DNA of 64,000 nucleotides from Paracoccus laeviglucosivorans (GCF_900182695.1 NZ_FXTK01000018.1:1-64000); one strand, 5' to 3'; counted from the stretch's first letter, positions 33,348 to 42,830 are shown. Notes: generated by a model not told the origin, from the sequence alone. Numbers and translations: made by a program.

Positions 33348-34040
33348 ATGCTGAACGACGCAAGGCCGCGCCGGTTATACCGGCAGGTGGCCGATCAGAT
33401 CCTTGAACTTGCGACGGCGCAGGGCATTGGCCCCGGTGCGCGTCTGCCCTCGGAGCGTGACCTGGCCGAGCAGCTGGGCGTGTCGCGCCCGTCGCTGCGC
33501 GAGGCGCTGATCGCGCTTGAGGTCGAGGGGCGTGTCGAAATCCGCATGGGCTCGGGCGTTTATCTGGGTGCCCGCCCGCCAGAAACCCGCGCCGATCTGG
33601 ACGGCGAAGGCCCGCTGGAGATCTTGCAGGCCCGCTGCATCATCGAAAGCGCCATCGCCGAGGAAGCGGCGCGGCAATCCACGCCCCTGCTGGTCACGCG
33701 TCTGGATCAATGCCTGACCGATCTGGGCGCAGCGGTGCATGACACGCCGCTGGCGATCCGGCTGGACGGGGATTTCCATATCGCCGTGGCATCCGGGACC
33801 GGCAACGCCGTTCTTGGGAACCTGACCGAGAATATCTATGCGCAGCGCCTGTCGCCGATCTTTGCGCAGTTTTCGACCCATTTCGAGGGGCCGCGCACCT
33901 GGCGGCTGGCTTTGGCCGAACATGGTGCGATCCGTGACGCCATTGCCGATGCCGACCCGGCTGCAGCGCGTGAAGCGATGCGCCACCACCTGACGGAATC
34001 ACAGCGCCGCTTTACCGAAGGGCGCCTGTTTGAACGCTGA
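33348..34040 (+). CDS. FadR/GntR-family transcriptional regulator of the sugar-acid operon
   Basis: 230 residues. wHTH at about 8-72 (RLYRQVADQILELATAQGIGPGARLPSERDLAEQLGVSRPSLREALIALEVEGRVEI) and an FCD ligand-binding domain at about 95-225 (LQARCIIESAIAEEAARQS, LDGDFHIAVASGTGNAVL, EHGAIRDAIADADPAAAREAMRHH), including the His residues that bind metal and organic acids. Length and sequence resemble UxuR/ExuR/LldR-type regulators. Start ATG 33348 follows GGAGGGG. It is the first gene of the operon that continues with the TRAP transporter 35 bp downstream. Confidence 0.92.
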   Translation: MLNDARPRRLYRQVADQILELATAQGIGPGARLPSERDLAEQLGVSRPSLREALIALEVEGRVEIRMGSGVYLGARPPETRADLDGEGPLEILQARCIIESAIAEEAARQSTPLLVTRLDQCLTDLGAAVHDTPLAIRLDGDFHIAVASGTGNAVLGNLTENIYAQRLSPIFAQFSTHFEGPRTWRLALAEHGAIRDAIADADPAAAREAMRHHLTESQRRFTEGRLFER

Positions 34041-34075
34041 TTGATGACGAACTCAACGCTATTGGGAGGATATGC

Positions 34076-35047
34076 ATGAAGTTCACGATGAAAGCCCTGC
34101 TGGGCGCCGCCGCCGTTCTGGCCAGCGCCGCCGTGGCGCAGGCCCAGACCACGCTGAAATGGGCGCATGCCTATGAAACCTCGGAACCGTTCCACACCGA
34201 ATCCGTCTGGGCGGCCGAGGAAATCGCCAAGCGCACCGATGGCCGCTACAAGATCGACGTTTACCCGGCCTCGCAGCTGGGCAAGGAAGCCGACATCAAC
34301 CAGGGCCTGAAGCTGGGCACGGTGGACATCATCATCTCGGGCTCCAGCTTTGCGGCGCGGGAATTCAAGCCGATCGGCGTGACCTATTACCCCTATATCT
34401 TCCGCGATCCGGCGCATCTGATCGCCTATACGAAAAGCGACGTCTTCAAGCAGCTGGCAGCAGGATACGAGGAAGCCTCGGGCAACCATATCACCGCCGT
34501 GACCTATTACGGCACGCGCCACACCACGGCGAACAAGGAAATCAAGACCTGCGCCGACATGCAGGGCCTGAAGATCCGCGTGCCGGACGTGCCCGCCTAT
34601 CTGGCGATGCCGCGTGCCTGCGGGGCGAACACCACCCCCATCGCCTTTGCCGAGGTCTATCTGGCACTGCAGAACGGCACGGTCGAGGCGCAGGAAAACC
34701 CCCTGACCGCCATCGAGGCCAAGAAGTTCTTCGAAGTTCAGAAGAACATCATCCTGACCGGCCATATCGTCGACCACCTGAACACCGTCGTGTCCAAGAC
34801 CACCTGGGCCAGCCTGTCGGATGAGGATAAGGCGATCTTTTCCGAGGTGATGCTGGAAGCCGCCGAACGCGGCACCAAGATCGTCGAAGAGCGCGAGGCC
34901 GCGCTGGTCGAAAAGTTCAAGGCCGATGGCCTGACCGTCAGCGAGGTGGACAAAGAGGACTTCCTGAAGAACGTCCTCGAGAAATCGCCGCTGGAAGATT
35001 ACGGCTATCGCAAGGAAGACTGGGAAGCCATTCGCGCCGTCCAGTGA
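34076..35047 (+). CDS. TRAP transporter solute-binding protein (DctP family)
   Basis: 323 residues. Signal peptide 1-23 (SAAVAQAQ), then TLKWAHAYETSEPFHTESVWAAEEIAKRTDGRYKIDVYPASQLGKEADINQGLKLGTVDI, the DctP start. The specificity region GLKIRVPDVPAYLAMPRACGANTTPIAFAEVYLALQNGTVEAQENPLTAI contains the conserved Arg that anchors the ligand carboxylate. Family members with this subtype bind sugar acids. Followed by the DctQ and DctM genes. With UxuA/UxuB downstream, the ligand is likely a hexonate or hexuronate. Confidence 0.93.
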   Translation: MKFTMKALLGAAAVLASAAVAQAQTTLKWAHAYETSEPFHTESVWAAEEIAKRTDGRYKIDVYPASQLGKEADINQGLKLGTVDIIISGSSFAAREFKPIGVTYYPYIFRDPAHLIAYTKSDVFKQLAAGYEEASGNHITAVTYYGTRHTTANKEIKTCADMQGLKIRVPDVPAYLAMPRACGANTTPIAFAEVYLALQNGTVEAQENPLTAIEAKKFFEVQKNIILTGHIVDHLNTVVSKTTWASLSDEDKAIFSEVMLEAAERGTKIVEEREAALVEKFKADGLTVSEVDKEDFLKNVLEKSPLEDYGYRKEDWEAIRAVQ

Positions 35048-35109
35048 TCCTGCCGCCCGATGCGGTCCTGCGCATCGGGCATTCCCCTTGACAATTCGGA
35101 GCTGTTCCA

Positions 35110-35682
35110 ATGGCTGACCAACATGACACGCTGATCAGCGTGGAGGAAATGGCACATGCCTTCGAGGACGAAACGACCGAGGTCGATCTGTCCAACTACG
35201 CCCCCGAGGACTGGCTGACGCTGGCGCTGTTCTGGGGCATGGCGCTGTGCGTCTTCCTGCAGTTCTTCACGCGCTACGTGCTGAACAACAGCCTTGCCTG
35301 GACCGAAGAGATGGCGGCGAACTGCCTTGTCGTGATCGTGTTCCTTGGCTCGGTCATGTGCGTGCGGACCGCCCGCCATATCGTCGTCGATCTGCTTTAC
35401 AATTTCCTGTCGCGTCCGGTCGGGCGTGTCCTGGAGATTTTTGTCGATGTGCTGTGCATCGCGTTCTTCGCCTATATGTCCTGGCTGATGTGGCGCTATG
35501 TCGCCATCGTCGGGTCCGAACGGATGGTGACGGTCGATCTGCCGCGCGGCGCCGTCTTCTATACCGTTCTCGTGGCCTTCGTCCTGATGCTGCTGCGCAG
35601 TGCGCAGAATTTCGTCAAGGATCTGACCAGCCCGAAAACCGTCCGTGAACAAGCTGCCGAAAGCGGCACGACCGGAGTCTGA
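35110..35682 (+). CDS. TRAP transporter small permease (DctQ family)
   Basis: 190 residues with four hydrophobic helices at about 40-60, 75-95, 115-135 and 155-175. The conserved DctQ patterns FFTRYVLNNSLAWTEEMAANCLVVIVFLGSVMCVRTARHIVVDLLYNFL are evident. An acidic N-terminal extension of about 30 residues precedes the first helix. It pairs with the large subunit, whose start is three bases after this stop. Confidence 0.92.
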   Translation: MADQHDTLISVEEMAHAFEDETTEVDLSNYAPEDWLTLALFWGMALCVFLQFFTRYVLNNSLAWTEEMAANCLVVIVFLGSVMCVRTARHIVVDLLYNFLSRPVGRVLEIFVDVLCIAFFAYMSWLMWRYVAIVGSERMVTVDLPRGAVFYTVLVAFVLMLLRSAQNFVKDLTSPKTVREQAAESGTTGV

Positions 35683-35684
35683 AC

Positions 35685-37091
35685 ATGCTATTGCTTATTG
35701 GTGGCTTCCTGATCCTGATGATCATCGGCGTGCCGGTCGCGGTGTCGATGGCCGTTTCCTCGCTGGCCTATCTGCTGGTCTATAACGTCGCGCCCGACAT
35801 CGTGGCGGCGCAGCGCATGATCGCGGGCGTCGAAAGCTTTCCGCTGATCGCCGTGCCGTTCTTTATTCTGGCTGGCAACCTGATGAACATCGCGGGCGTT
35901 ACGGGCCGCATCTATCACTTTGCCCTGTCGCTGGTCGGCTGGATGAAGGGTGGACTGGCGCAGGTCAACATCATCGGCTCGGTGGTGTTTTCGGGCATGT
36001 CCGGCACCGCGCTGGCCGACGCCGCAGGCATCGGCACGATCGAGATCAAGGCGATGAAGGATCACGGCTACCCGGTCGAGGCCGCGGTGGGCGTCACCGC
36101 TGCATCGGCCACGCTGGGCCCGATCTTTCCGCCGTCGCTGCCCTTCGTGATCTACGGCATGATGGCCAACGCATCCATCGGGGCGCTGTTCATGGCGGGC
36201 ATCGTGCCGGGCGTGGTGATGACCGTGCTGATGATGCTGACCGTCTATATCTTTGCCAAACGCAAGGGCTGGGGCAGCGATACGCCCTTCCAGTTGCGCC
36301 AGCTGATGGGCGCAGGTCTGGAGGTCGTGATCGTGTTGTGCTTCCCGCTGGCGGTCTATCTGATGATCATGGCGGGCCTGTCGATCAACATCGCGGTCCT
36401 GATCGCGCTGGCCGTGCTGATCGCCGCCGACTGGTATTTCGACTGGCACGCGGTCATGGCGCTGATGGCGCCGGTGCTGCTGATCGGCGGCATGACCATG
36501 GGTTGGTTCACGCCCACCGAGGCTGCGGTCGCCGCAGTGCTGTGGTCGCTGTTCCTTGGGCTGGTGCGTTACCGGACCATGACATTCCGCACGCTGGCCA
36601 AGGCGTCTTTCGACACCATCGAAACCACGGCCTCGGTTCTGTTCATCGTCACTGCCGCCTCGATCTTTGCGTGGCTTTTGACGGTCAGTCAGGCAGCGGC
36701 GGTGTTTGCGGACTTCATGTTCTCGTTGACGGACAACTGGTGGACCTTCCTGATCATCGTCAACATCATCCTGCTGATCGTCGGCGCGTTTCTGGACACC
36801 ATCGCCGCCATCTCGATTCTTGTGCCGATCCTGATGCCGGTCGCCGCGCGTTACGGCATCGACCCGGTGCATCTGGGTCTGATCGTGACGCTGAACCTGA
36901 TGATCGGGCTGCTGACGCCGCCGGTGGGGATGGTGCTGTTCGTGCTGGCCCGAATATCGAAGATGTCGGTGGAACGAACGGCAATGGCGATCCTGCCATG
37001 GATGATCCCGCTGTTCGTGGCGCTGCTGCTGATCACCTTTATCCCCGCGATCACGCTTTGGCTGCCGACGCAGCTTGGCCTGATCCGATAA
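35685..37091 (+). CDS. TRAP transporter large permease (DctM family)
   Basis: 468 residues, about 12 hydrophobic helices. Recognisable DctM blocks: PLIAVPFFILAGNLMNIAGVTGRI, VNIIGSVVFSGMSGTALADAAGIGTIEIKAMKDHGYPVEAAVGVTAASATLGPIFPPSLPFVIYG, and the C-terminal LGLIVTLNLMIGLLTPPVGMVLFVLA. Forms the Na+-driven importer with DctQ and the binding protein. Somewhat longer than the usual 425 residues because of an extra loop around 190-260. Confidence 0.93.
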   Translation: MLLLIGGFLILMIIGVPVAVSMAVSSLAYLLVYNVAPDIVAAQRMIAGVESFPLIAVPFFILAGNLMNIAGVTGRIYHFALSLVGWMKGGLAQVNIIGSVVFSGMSGTALADAAGIGTIEIKAMKDHGYPVEAAVGVTAASATLGPIFPPSLPFVIYGMMANASIGALFMAGIVPGVVMTVLMMLTVYIFAKRKGWGSDTPFQLRQLMGAGLEVVIVLCFPLAVYLMIMAGLSINIAVLIALAVLIAADWYFDWHAVMALMAPVLLIGGMTMGWFTPTEAAVAAVLWSLFLGLVRYRTMTFRTLAKASFDTIETTASVLFIVTAASIFAWLLTVSQAAAVFADFMFSLTDNWWTFLIIVNIILLIVGAFLDTIAAISILVPILMPVAARYGIDPVHLGLIVTLNLMIGLLTPPVGMVLFVLARISKMSVERTAMAILPWMIPLFVALLLITFIPAITLWLPTQLGLIR

Positions 37092-37103
37092 GGAGAAAGA
37101 CCC

Positions 37104-38153
37104 ATGAAAACCCGAGTGGCGCGCCTTTACGGCGCGCACGACCTGCGGGTCGAAGAACAGGACGTGCCCACGCCCGGCCCCGGTCAGGTGCTGCTGGCGA
37201 TGGCGGCGGGCGGGATCTGCGGATCGGACCTGCATTATTACCACGATGGCGGCTTCGGTCCGGTACGGGTGCGTGAACCCATCATCTCGGGGCACGAAGC
37301 GTCGGGGCGGGTGGTGTCGGGCGGCGATCTGCCCCCCGGCACGCTGGTCGCGGTCAGCCCGTCCCAGCCCTGCGGCGCTTGCGAATATTGCGCCAAGGGT
37401 TTGCCGATCCACTGTCTGGACATGCATTTCATCGGCAGCGCCATGCGGATGCCACATGAACAGGGCATGTTCCGCGACCGCTTCGTGGTGAATGCCGCGC
37501 AAATCCACGCCTTCCCCGAAGGCGTGACGGCGGGCGAGGCGGCTTGCTCCGAACCCTTGGCCGTCTGCCTGCACGCCGTCGCGCAGGCGCAAGACCTGCT
37601 GCCCGATCTGTCCGCGCTGCGTGTGATGGTGACGGGCGCCGGGCCGATCGGTCTGCTGGTGCTGGCGGCCTTGCGTCATGCGGGGGCGCGGGATGTGATC
37701 GTCACCGACCTGACCGATGCCGCGCTGGAGCGCGCGCGCCAGATGGGCGCGGGGGCCACGATCAACGTCGCGACCGATCCGGCGGCGCTGGAACCGCTAA
37801 GCGCGGAAAAGGGCCAGATCGACCTGATCTTCGATTGCTCGGCTGCAGCACCTGCGCTGCGCAACGCCTTTGCCGCGATCCGCCCGCGCGGCACGATCAT
37901 TCAGGTCGGCGTCACTGGCGATATCACCATCCCGATGAACGCGCTGGTGGGTAAGGAAGTGACGTGGCGCGGCTCGCAGCGGTTCCATGACGAATTCCCG
38001 CTGGCCGTTGACCTGATCGGCAGCCGCGCCATCGACCTGCGCCCGATCATCAGCCACAGCCTGCCGCTTGAACAGGCGGTGCAGGCGTTCGAGCTGGCAT
38101 CCGACCGCAGCATCGCCTGCAAAGTCCAACTGACCTTCGGAGACGAGCAATGA
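37104..38153 (+). CDS. L-idonate 5-dehydrogenase-like zinc dehydrogenase
   Basis: 349 residues of the medium-chain zinc alcohol dehydrogenase family. Catalytic zinc ligands in GICGSDLHYYHDGGFG and GHEASG, structural zinc cysteines in CGACEYCAKGLPIHC, and a Rossmann VTGAGPIGLLVLAALRHAGA. The HYYHDGGFGPVRVREPIISGHEASG pattern is close to E. coli IdnD, which interconverts L-idonate and 5-keto-D-gluconate. Third part of the sugar-acid operon, 12 bp after dctM and overlapping uxuA by 4 bp. Confidence 0.88.
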   Translation: MKTRVARLYGAHDLRVEEQDVPTPGPGQVLLAMAAGGICGSDLHYYHDGGFGPVRVREPIISGHEASGRVVSGGDLPPGTLVAVSPSQPCGACEYCAKGLPIHCLDMHFIGSAMRMPHEQGMFRDRFVVNAAQIHAFPEGVTAGEAACSEPLAVCLHAVAQAQDLLPDLSALRVMVTGAGPIGLLVLAALRHAGARDVIVTDLTDAALERARQMGAGATINVATDPAALEPLSAEKGQIDLIFDCSAAAPALRNAFAAIRPRGTIIQVGVTGDITIPMNALVGKEVTWRGSQRFHDEFPLAVDLIGSRAIDLRPIISHSLPLEQAVQAFELASDRSIACKVQLTFGDEQ

Positions 38154-39349
38154 GACATACTTGGCGCTGGTTCGGCCCGGTGGACAAGGTGACGGTGACC
38201 GACGCCCTGCAGGCGGGCGTCCACGGCATCGTTAGCGCATTGCATCACGTCCCCACCGGGCAGGCGTGGACGGTCGAGGGCATCCGCCAGCGGCAGGACG
38301 AAATCCGCGCTGGTGGTCTGGAATGGGAAGTCGTTGAAAGCGTCCCGGTGTCGGAAGACATCAAGACCCAATCCGGCGACTGGCGCGACCATGTGGCGAA
38401 CTGGCAGGAAAGCCTGCGTCGCCTGTCGCAATGCGGCATCCGGACGGTGTGCTACAACTTCATGCCGATCCTTGACTGGACGCGCACCGATCTGCGCTGG
38501 GAAACCCGCCAACAGGCCCGCGCCATGCGGTTCGAGCTGACCGATTTCGTGGCTTTCGACATCCATATCCTGAAACGCCCCGGTGCTGCGGAGGATTATC
38601 CCGAAGCCCTGCGGTCTGAGGCCGCGCGGCGCTTTGCCGACATGCCTGATGCCCGCATCGCGGAACTGGGCCGCAATATCGGTGCGGGCCTGCCGGGGTC
38701 TGCCGATGGCTATTCGCTGGACCAGTTGCTGGCGAAACTGCGCAGCTATCAGGGCATCGACCCCGCCCGCCTGCGCGGCAATCTGGTCGATTTCCTGTCG
38801 GAAGTGACGCCGGTGGCCGAAGAAGTCGGCATCAACATCTGCGCCCATCCCGACGATCCGCCATGGCCGCTGCTGGGTCTGCCGCGCATCCTGTCCACGC
38901 GCGACGATTACGCCCATATGCTGGGGCAGGTGGACAGCCGCGCCAATGGCATGACGCTGTGTTCAGGCTCGCTTGGGGCGCGGCATGACAACGATCTGCC
39001 CGCCATCGCCCGCGAATTCGCCGACCGCATCCATTTCGTGCATCTGCGCAACGTCACCCGCGACACCGACACCGTGCCCTGTTCCTTCTTTGAAGACGAA
39101 CATCTGGCAGGCGGCACGGATATGGTCGAGGTGATCGCCGCCCTGCTGGCCGAAGAAAAGCGCCGCCGCGACGAAGGCCGCACTGACCACGAAATCCCCA
39201 TGCGTCCCGATCACGGGCAGGAAATCCTTGATGACCTGACACGCGGGGCGCAACCGGGTTATCCTGCCATCGGTCGGCTAAAGGGGTTGGCCGAACTGCG
39301 CGGCATCGAGGCCGCTCTGACCCATCCCGCAAGGGGGCTATTCGCATGA
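38150..39349 (+). CDS. uxuA: D-mannonate dehydratase
   Basis: 399 residues. Dehydrates D-mannonate to 2-keto-3-deoxygluconate. The start RHTWRWFGPVDKVTVTDALQAGVHGIVSALHHVPTGQAW and the blocks TVCYNFMPILDWTRTDL, NICAHPDDPPWPLLGLPRI, LCSGSLGARHDNDLP and HLRNVTRD are diagnostic UxuA sequence and include the metal-binding His/Cys/His/Asp residues. It overlaps both neighbours by 4 bp. Its presence fixes the pathway on D-mannonate and KDG. Confidence 0.96.
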   Translation: MRHTWRWFGPVDKVTVTDALQAGVHGIVSALHHVPTGQAWTVEGIRQRQDEIRAGGLEWEVVESVPVSEDIKTQSGDWRDHVANWQESLRRLSQCGIRTVCYNFMPILDWTRTDLRWETRQQARAMRFELTDFVAFDIHILKRPGAAEDYPEALRSEAARRFADMPDARIAELGRNIGAGLPGSADGYSLDQLLAKLRSYQGIDPARLRGNLVDFLSEVTPVAEEVGINICAHPDDPPWPLLGLPRILSTRDDYAHMLGQVDSRANGMTLCSGSLGARHDNDLPAIAREFADRIHFVHLRNVTRDTDTVPCSFFEDEHLAGGTDMVEVIAALLAEEKRRRDEGRTDHEIPMRPDHGQEILDDLTRGAQPGYPAIGRLKGLAELRGIEAALTHPARGLFA

Positions 39350-40752
39350 GACTGAATGCCGCAACGGCTTTGCCCGATGGCGTGGACCGGCCACGCTACG
39401 ACCGCGACGGCCTGCGCCCCGGCATCCTGCATTTCGGTCTGGGCGCGTTTCATCGCGCCCATCAGGCCGTCTATACCGAAGCGGTGCTGAATGCCGAAGC
39501 GGGGCCTTGGGGCATTGTCGCTGTGAACCTGCGCAGTCCCGCTCCGGTTCAGGATTTGCAGGCGCAGGACGGGCTTTACTCGGTCATCACCCGCAGCGCC
39601 GAAGGGGATCGGGCGCAGGTCGTGGGTGCGACATGCGACTGGATCTGTGCCGCCGAAGACCCCGAGGCGGTGCTGGCCTATCTGGCCGATGCCCGCATCC
39701 GGGTGGTGACGCTGACGGTGACGGAAAAAGCCTATGGTCTCGACCCCGAAACCGGCGCGCTGGATCGCAGCCACCCGTCCGTTGCGGCCGACATCTCGAC
39801 CCCCGAACGGCCCAGCGGCCCGATCGGTTGGCTGGTCGAAGGCTTGCGACTGCGGCATGAGGCGGGGACGCTGCCCTTTACGGTGCTGTGCTGTGACAAC
39901 CTGCCCTCGAACGGTCGGGTGGTGCGGCGGCTGGTTCTTGAACTTGCCGAGGCCCGCGATCCGGCGCTTTCGGAATGGATCGCGGAACACGTGGCCTTTC
40001 CGTGCAGCATGGTGGATCGCATCGTGCCCGCCGCGACCGACGCCACCCGCGCCCGCGCGAACGCGCTGCTGGGGGCCGAGGACGCGATGGCGATTGAAAC
40101 CGAGCCCTTTATCCAATGGGTGATCGAAGATCATTTCCCCGCAGGCCGCCCCGACTGGCAGCTGGGCGGCGCGGTTTTCGCCGAACATGTCGAACCCTAT
40201 GAGAAGATGAAGCTGCGGCTGCTGAACGGCAGCCATACGCTGATCGCGCATCTGGGTGTGCTGCACGGGCTAGAACATGTCCGCGATGTCATGGCGGTTC
40301 CCGAACTGGCCGCGCTGGCCCGCAGCCATATGCAGGCGGCGGTCCAGACGCTGGATCCGGTGCCGGGGATTGATCTGGACGCCTATATGGATGACCTGAT
40401 CGCGCGGTTTGCCAACCCCGCCATCGCGCATCGCAATATCCAGATTGCCATGGATACCACGCAGAAACTGCCGCAGCGCCTGCTGTCGCCCGCGGTCGAT
40501 GCGCTGGCGGCGGGCAGCGATGCCAACGCCTTTGCCCGTGCCATCGGCATCTGGATCGCCGCGCTTGCCCTGACGGGCGAGGCGAACGATCCGCGCCGCG
40601 ACGAGCTGATCTCGGCGGTGAAGTTCATGCCGCCCGATGATCCCTCGGCCTCGTTCTTTGCGATGCAGGGGCTGTTTCCCCAAGCCCTGACCAACAACCG
40701 TGCATGGCGCGACCGCGTGAACGCGGCCATTGCCGAATGGAGAGCCGCATGA
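39346..40752 (+). CDS. uxuB: D-mannonate oxidoreductase (fructuronate reductase)
   Basis: 468 residues of the mannitol dehydrogenase family. N-terminal Rossmann region ILHFGLGAFHRAHQAVYTEAVL, catalytic section NPAI and KLRLLNGSHTLIAHLG, and TVTEKAYGLDPETGAL. Coupled to uxuA by a 4-bp overlap, which favours UxuB (fructuronate to D-mannonate) over mannitol or altronate dehydrogenase. It feeds UxuA. Confidence 0.9.
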   Translation: MRLNAATALPDGVDRPRYDRDGLRPGILHFGLGAFHRAHQAVYTEAVLNAEAGPWGIVAVNLRSPAPVQDLQAQDGLYSVITRSAEGDRAQVVGATCDWICAAEDPEAVLAYLADARIRVVTLTVTEKAYGLDPETGALDRSHPSVAADISTPERPSGPIGWLVEGLRLRHEAGTLPFTVLCCDNLPSNGRVVRRLVLELAEARDPALSEWIAEHVAFPCSMVDRIVPAATDATRARANALLGAEDAMAIETEPFIQWVIEDHFPAGRPDWQLGGAVFAEHVEPYEKMKLRLLNGSHTLIAHLGVLHGLEHVRDVMAVPELAALARSHMQAAVQTLDPVPGIDLDAYMDDLIARFANPAIAHRNIQIAMDTTQKLPQRLLSPAVDALAAGSDANAFARAIGIWIAALALTGEANDPRRDELISAVKFMPPDDPSASFFAMQGLFPQALTNNRAWRDRVNAAIAEWRAA

Positions 40753-41750
40753 AGGCGCTGATCTGTAACGAACCGGGTAGCCTTGCCCTGATCGACCGCC
40801 CGGCACCCCTGCGTGGCGACGCCGAGGTGCTGGTCCGCATCCGGCATGTCGGCATCTGTGGTACGGATTTCCACATCTTTGGCGGCAAGCATCCGTTTCT
40901 GGAATATCCCCGCGTCATGGGCCACGAACTGTCCGGCACGGTTCAGGAAGCGCCCGAGGGCAGCGATCTGAAACCCGGCGATCCGGTCTATATCGTGCCC
41001 TATCTGTCCTGCGGCGATTGTCAGGCTTGCCGGATCGGGCTGACCAATGCCTGCCGCAATATCCGCGTCCTGGGCGTTCACACCGATGGCGGCATGGCCG
41101 AGCTGATCTCGGTGCCTGCGCAGAACGTCATCCCGACCGGCGGGATCGATCTGCGTGATGCCGCGATGATCGAGTTTCTGGCCATCGGCGCGCATGGCGT
41201 GGCGCGCGGCCATATCGGCGCCCGCGACCGGGTGCTGGTGACAGGTGCGGGACCGATCGGGATGTCGGCCATCATATTCGCCAAGGCGCGGGGCGCGCAT
41301 GTGACGGTGATGGACACGCGCGAGGATCGGCTGGCCTTTGCCACGGACGGGCTGGGCGCGGATGCCAGCGTCATCGCCACCAGCGACGATGCTGCGCGGC
41401 TTGCGGAAGGCGACGGTTTTGACGTGGTGATCGACGCCACCGGCGCTGCGCCGCCCATCGAACGTGGCTTTGCCTTCCTTGCCCATGGTGCGCGCTATGT
41501 GCTGTTGTCGGTGGTGCGGCAGGATATTTCCTTCTCGGACCCCGAATTCCACAAGCGCGAGGCCACGCTGATCGCCAGCCGCAATGCGCTGCCCGCCGAT
41601 TTCGCCGAGGTGGTGGCCCAGATGCAGGCGGGCCGCGTGCCCACGCAGGCGCTGAACACCCATCGCGGCCCCTTGGCCGATGGCGTGGCGCTGTTCCAAG
41701 ACTGGTCACGTCCGCAGGCAGGGGTGATCAAGGCCATTCTGGACCTGTGA
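40749..41750 (+). CDS. Zinc dehydrogenase, L-gulonate/L-galactonate 5-dehydrogenase-like
   Basis: 333 residues, medium-chain zinc dehydrogenase. Catalytic zinc in GICGTDFHIFGGKHPF and GHELSG, structural zinc CGDCQACRIGLTNAC, Rossmann VTGAGPIGMSAIIFAKARGA. The pattern is that of RspB/YjjN proteins, which oxidise L-gulonate or L-galactonate at C5. Oxidising L-gulonate gives fructuronate, the substrate of the adjacent UxuB, so the genomic order makes a short pathway. Start ATG 40749 overlaps the uxuB stop by 4 bp. Last gene of the operon; it converges with the LacI gene. Confidence 0.85.
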   Translation: MKALICNEPGSLALIDRPAPLRGDAEVLVRIRHVGICGTDFHIFGGKHPFLEYPRVMGHELSGTVQEAPEGSDLKPGDPVYIVPYLSCGDCQACRIGLTNACRNIRVLGVHTDGGMAELISVPAQNVIPTGGIDLRDAAMIEFLAIGAHGVARGHIGARDRVLVTGAGPIGMSAIIFAKARGAHVTVMDTREDRLAFATDGLGADASVIATSDDAARLAEGDGFDVVIDATGAAPPIERGFAFLAHGARYVLLSVVRQDISFSDPEFHKREATLIASRNALPADFAEVVAQMQAGRVPTQALNTHRGPLADGVALFQDWSRPQAGVIKAILDL

Positions 41751-41751
41751 T

Positions 41752-42723
41752 CTAGGCGGTTGACCCCCGTGCGACCAGCTCACCCGACAGCACGACGCTG
41801 CGGGTGGGCAGATCGGGATTGGCGATGCGGGCCAGCAGCATCTGCATCGCCTCGCGCCCGAAAGCCTCGACCGGCTGGCGGATCACGGTGATCCCCGGCT
41901 CGACCAGTGATGTCCATGGCTCGTCGTCGAAACCCGCCAGCGCGATGTCGCGCGGGACGGAAAGCCCGGTTTCGCGGGCATGGCGCAGCGCCGCACCGAC
42001 GAACAGCCCGTTGGACAGGATCATTGCCTGCGGGTCCGCCCCGGCCATCAGATCGGCCAGCGCCGCGCGCCCCGCGTCAAGGCTGGGCGGGGCCATCGCG
42101 ATGACCGGCGCAAGCCCATGTGCCTGCATCTGGGCCTGAAAGGCGTCCCGCCGCTCGATCCCCGTGGCCGAGGTGGCGCCGAACAGCCCCGCGATCCGGC
42201 TGCGCCCGCTGGCCACCAGATGATCGACCAGCATTGCCGTCGCGCCGCGATTGTCCAGAACCACCGCATCGCGCCGCCCGCCGGGTAGGGGGCGGTCCAC
42301 CAGCACCACGGGCACCTGAAACCCCGCCAGCGCCTGCGACTTGAGCGCGCGCGTCGGCGCAAGGATCAGCCCCGAGACGCGCTCATCCGCCATCAGATCC
42401 AGATACATCGCCTCTCGGGTCGGGTCTTCGTCGGTATTGCACAGGAAAACCCGCATCCCGGCGCGATAGGCCGCATCTTCGACGGCGCGCGACAACTGGG
42501 TAAAGAACGGGTTGCGGATGTCGGCCACCACCAGTCCCACTGTCATCGAACGCTGCGAACGCAGCCGTCGCGCCGACATATTGGGACGATAGCCCGTCGC
42601 AGCGACGGCTTCCTGTACGCGGCGGCGCACATCGGCGCTGACCGGCCCGGTGCCCAATGCCCGCGACACGGTCGAGGGCGCAACCCCGGCGGCGCGCGCC
42701 ACATCCTTGATCCCGATGGCCAT
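41752..42723 (-). CDS. LacI-family repressor of the fructose operon
   Basis: 323 residues. N-terminal HTH IGIKDVARAAGVAPSTVSRALGTGPVSADVRRRVQEAVAATGYRPN, then VGLVVADIRNPFFTQLSRAVEDAAYRAGM and the periplasmic-binding-like domain ending with AGFDDEPWTSLVEPGITVIRQPVEAFGREAMQML. Divergent from fruB with two LacI-type operators between them, so it is the likely FruR-like repressor, relieved by fructose 1-phosphate. Alternatively it could control the sugar-acid operon it converges with, but the operators argue for fru. Confidence 0.88.
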   Translation of the reverse strand: MAIGIKDVARAAGVAPSTVSRALGTGPVSADVRRRVQEAVAATGYRPNMSARRLRSQRSMTVGLVVADIRNPFFTQLSRAVEDAAYRAGMRVFLCNTDEDPTREAMYLDLMADERVSGLILAPTRALKSQALAGFQVPVVLVDRPLPGGRRDAVVLDNRGATAMLVDHLVASGRSRIAGLFGATSATGIERRDAFQAQMQAHGLAPVIAMAPPSLDAGRAALADLMAGADPQAMILSNGLFVGAALRHARETGLSVPRDIALAGFDDEPWTSLVEPGITVIRQPVEAFGREAMQMLLARIANPDLPTRSVVLSGELVARGSTA

Positions 42724-42729
42724 GATTTC

Positions 42730-42745
42730 GTGGAAACGTTGTTAG
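42730..42745. promoter_or_regulatory. LacI-type operator, weaker copy
   Basis: GTGGAAACGTTGTTAG, sharing the left half GTGGAAACGTT with the perfect site at 42831. It lies 7 bp from the repressor start codon, so it would mediate autoregulation. Confidence 0.6.
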
Positions 42746-42830
42746 CCCTATCTGTCATAAAACCATGACCCAACGGGGCTAGCTTTGCAAGCATCCCAAC
42801 ACCTGCTGGATAGTTTCGCTGCAAAACAGG

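Noticed and set aside
35688..37679. Minus-strand open frame of 663 codons over dctM
   Set aside because: The translation is a His/Gln/Arg/Asp-rich low-complexity string, the mirror of hydrophobic membrane codons; dctM on the plus strand is certain.
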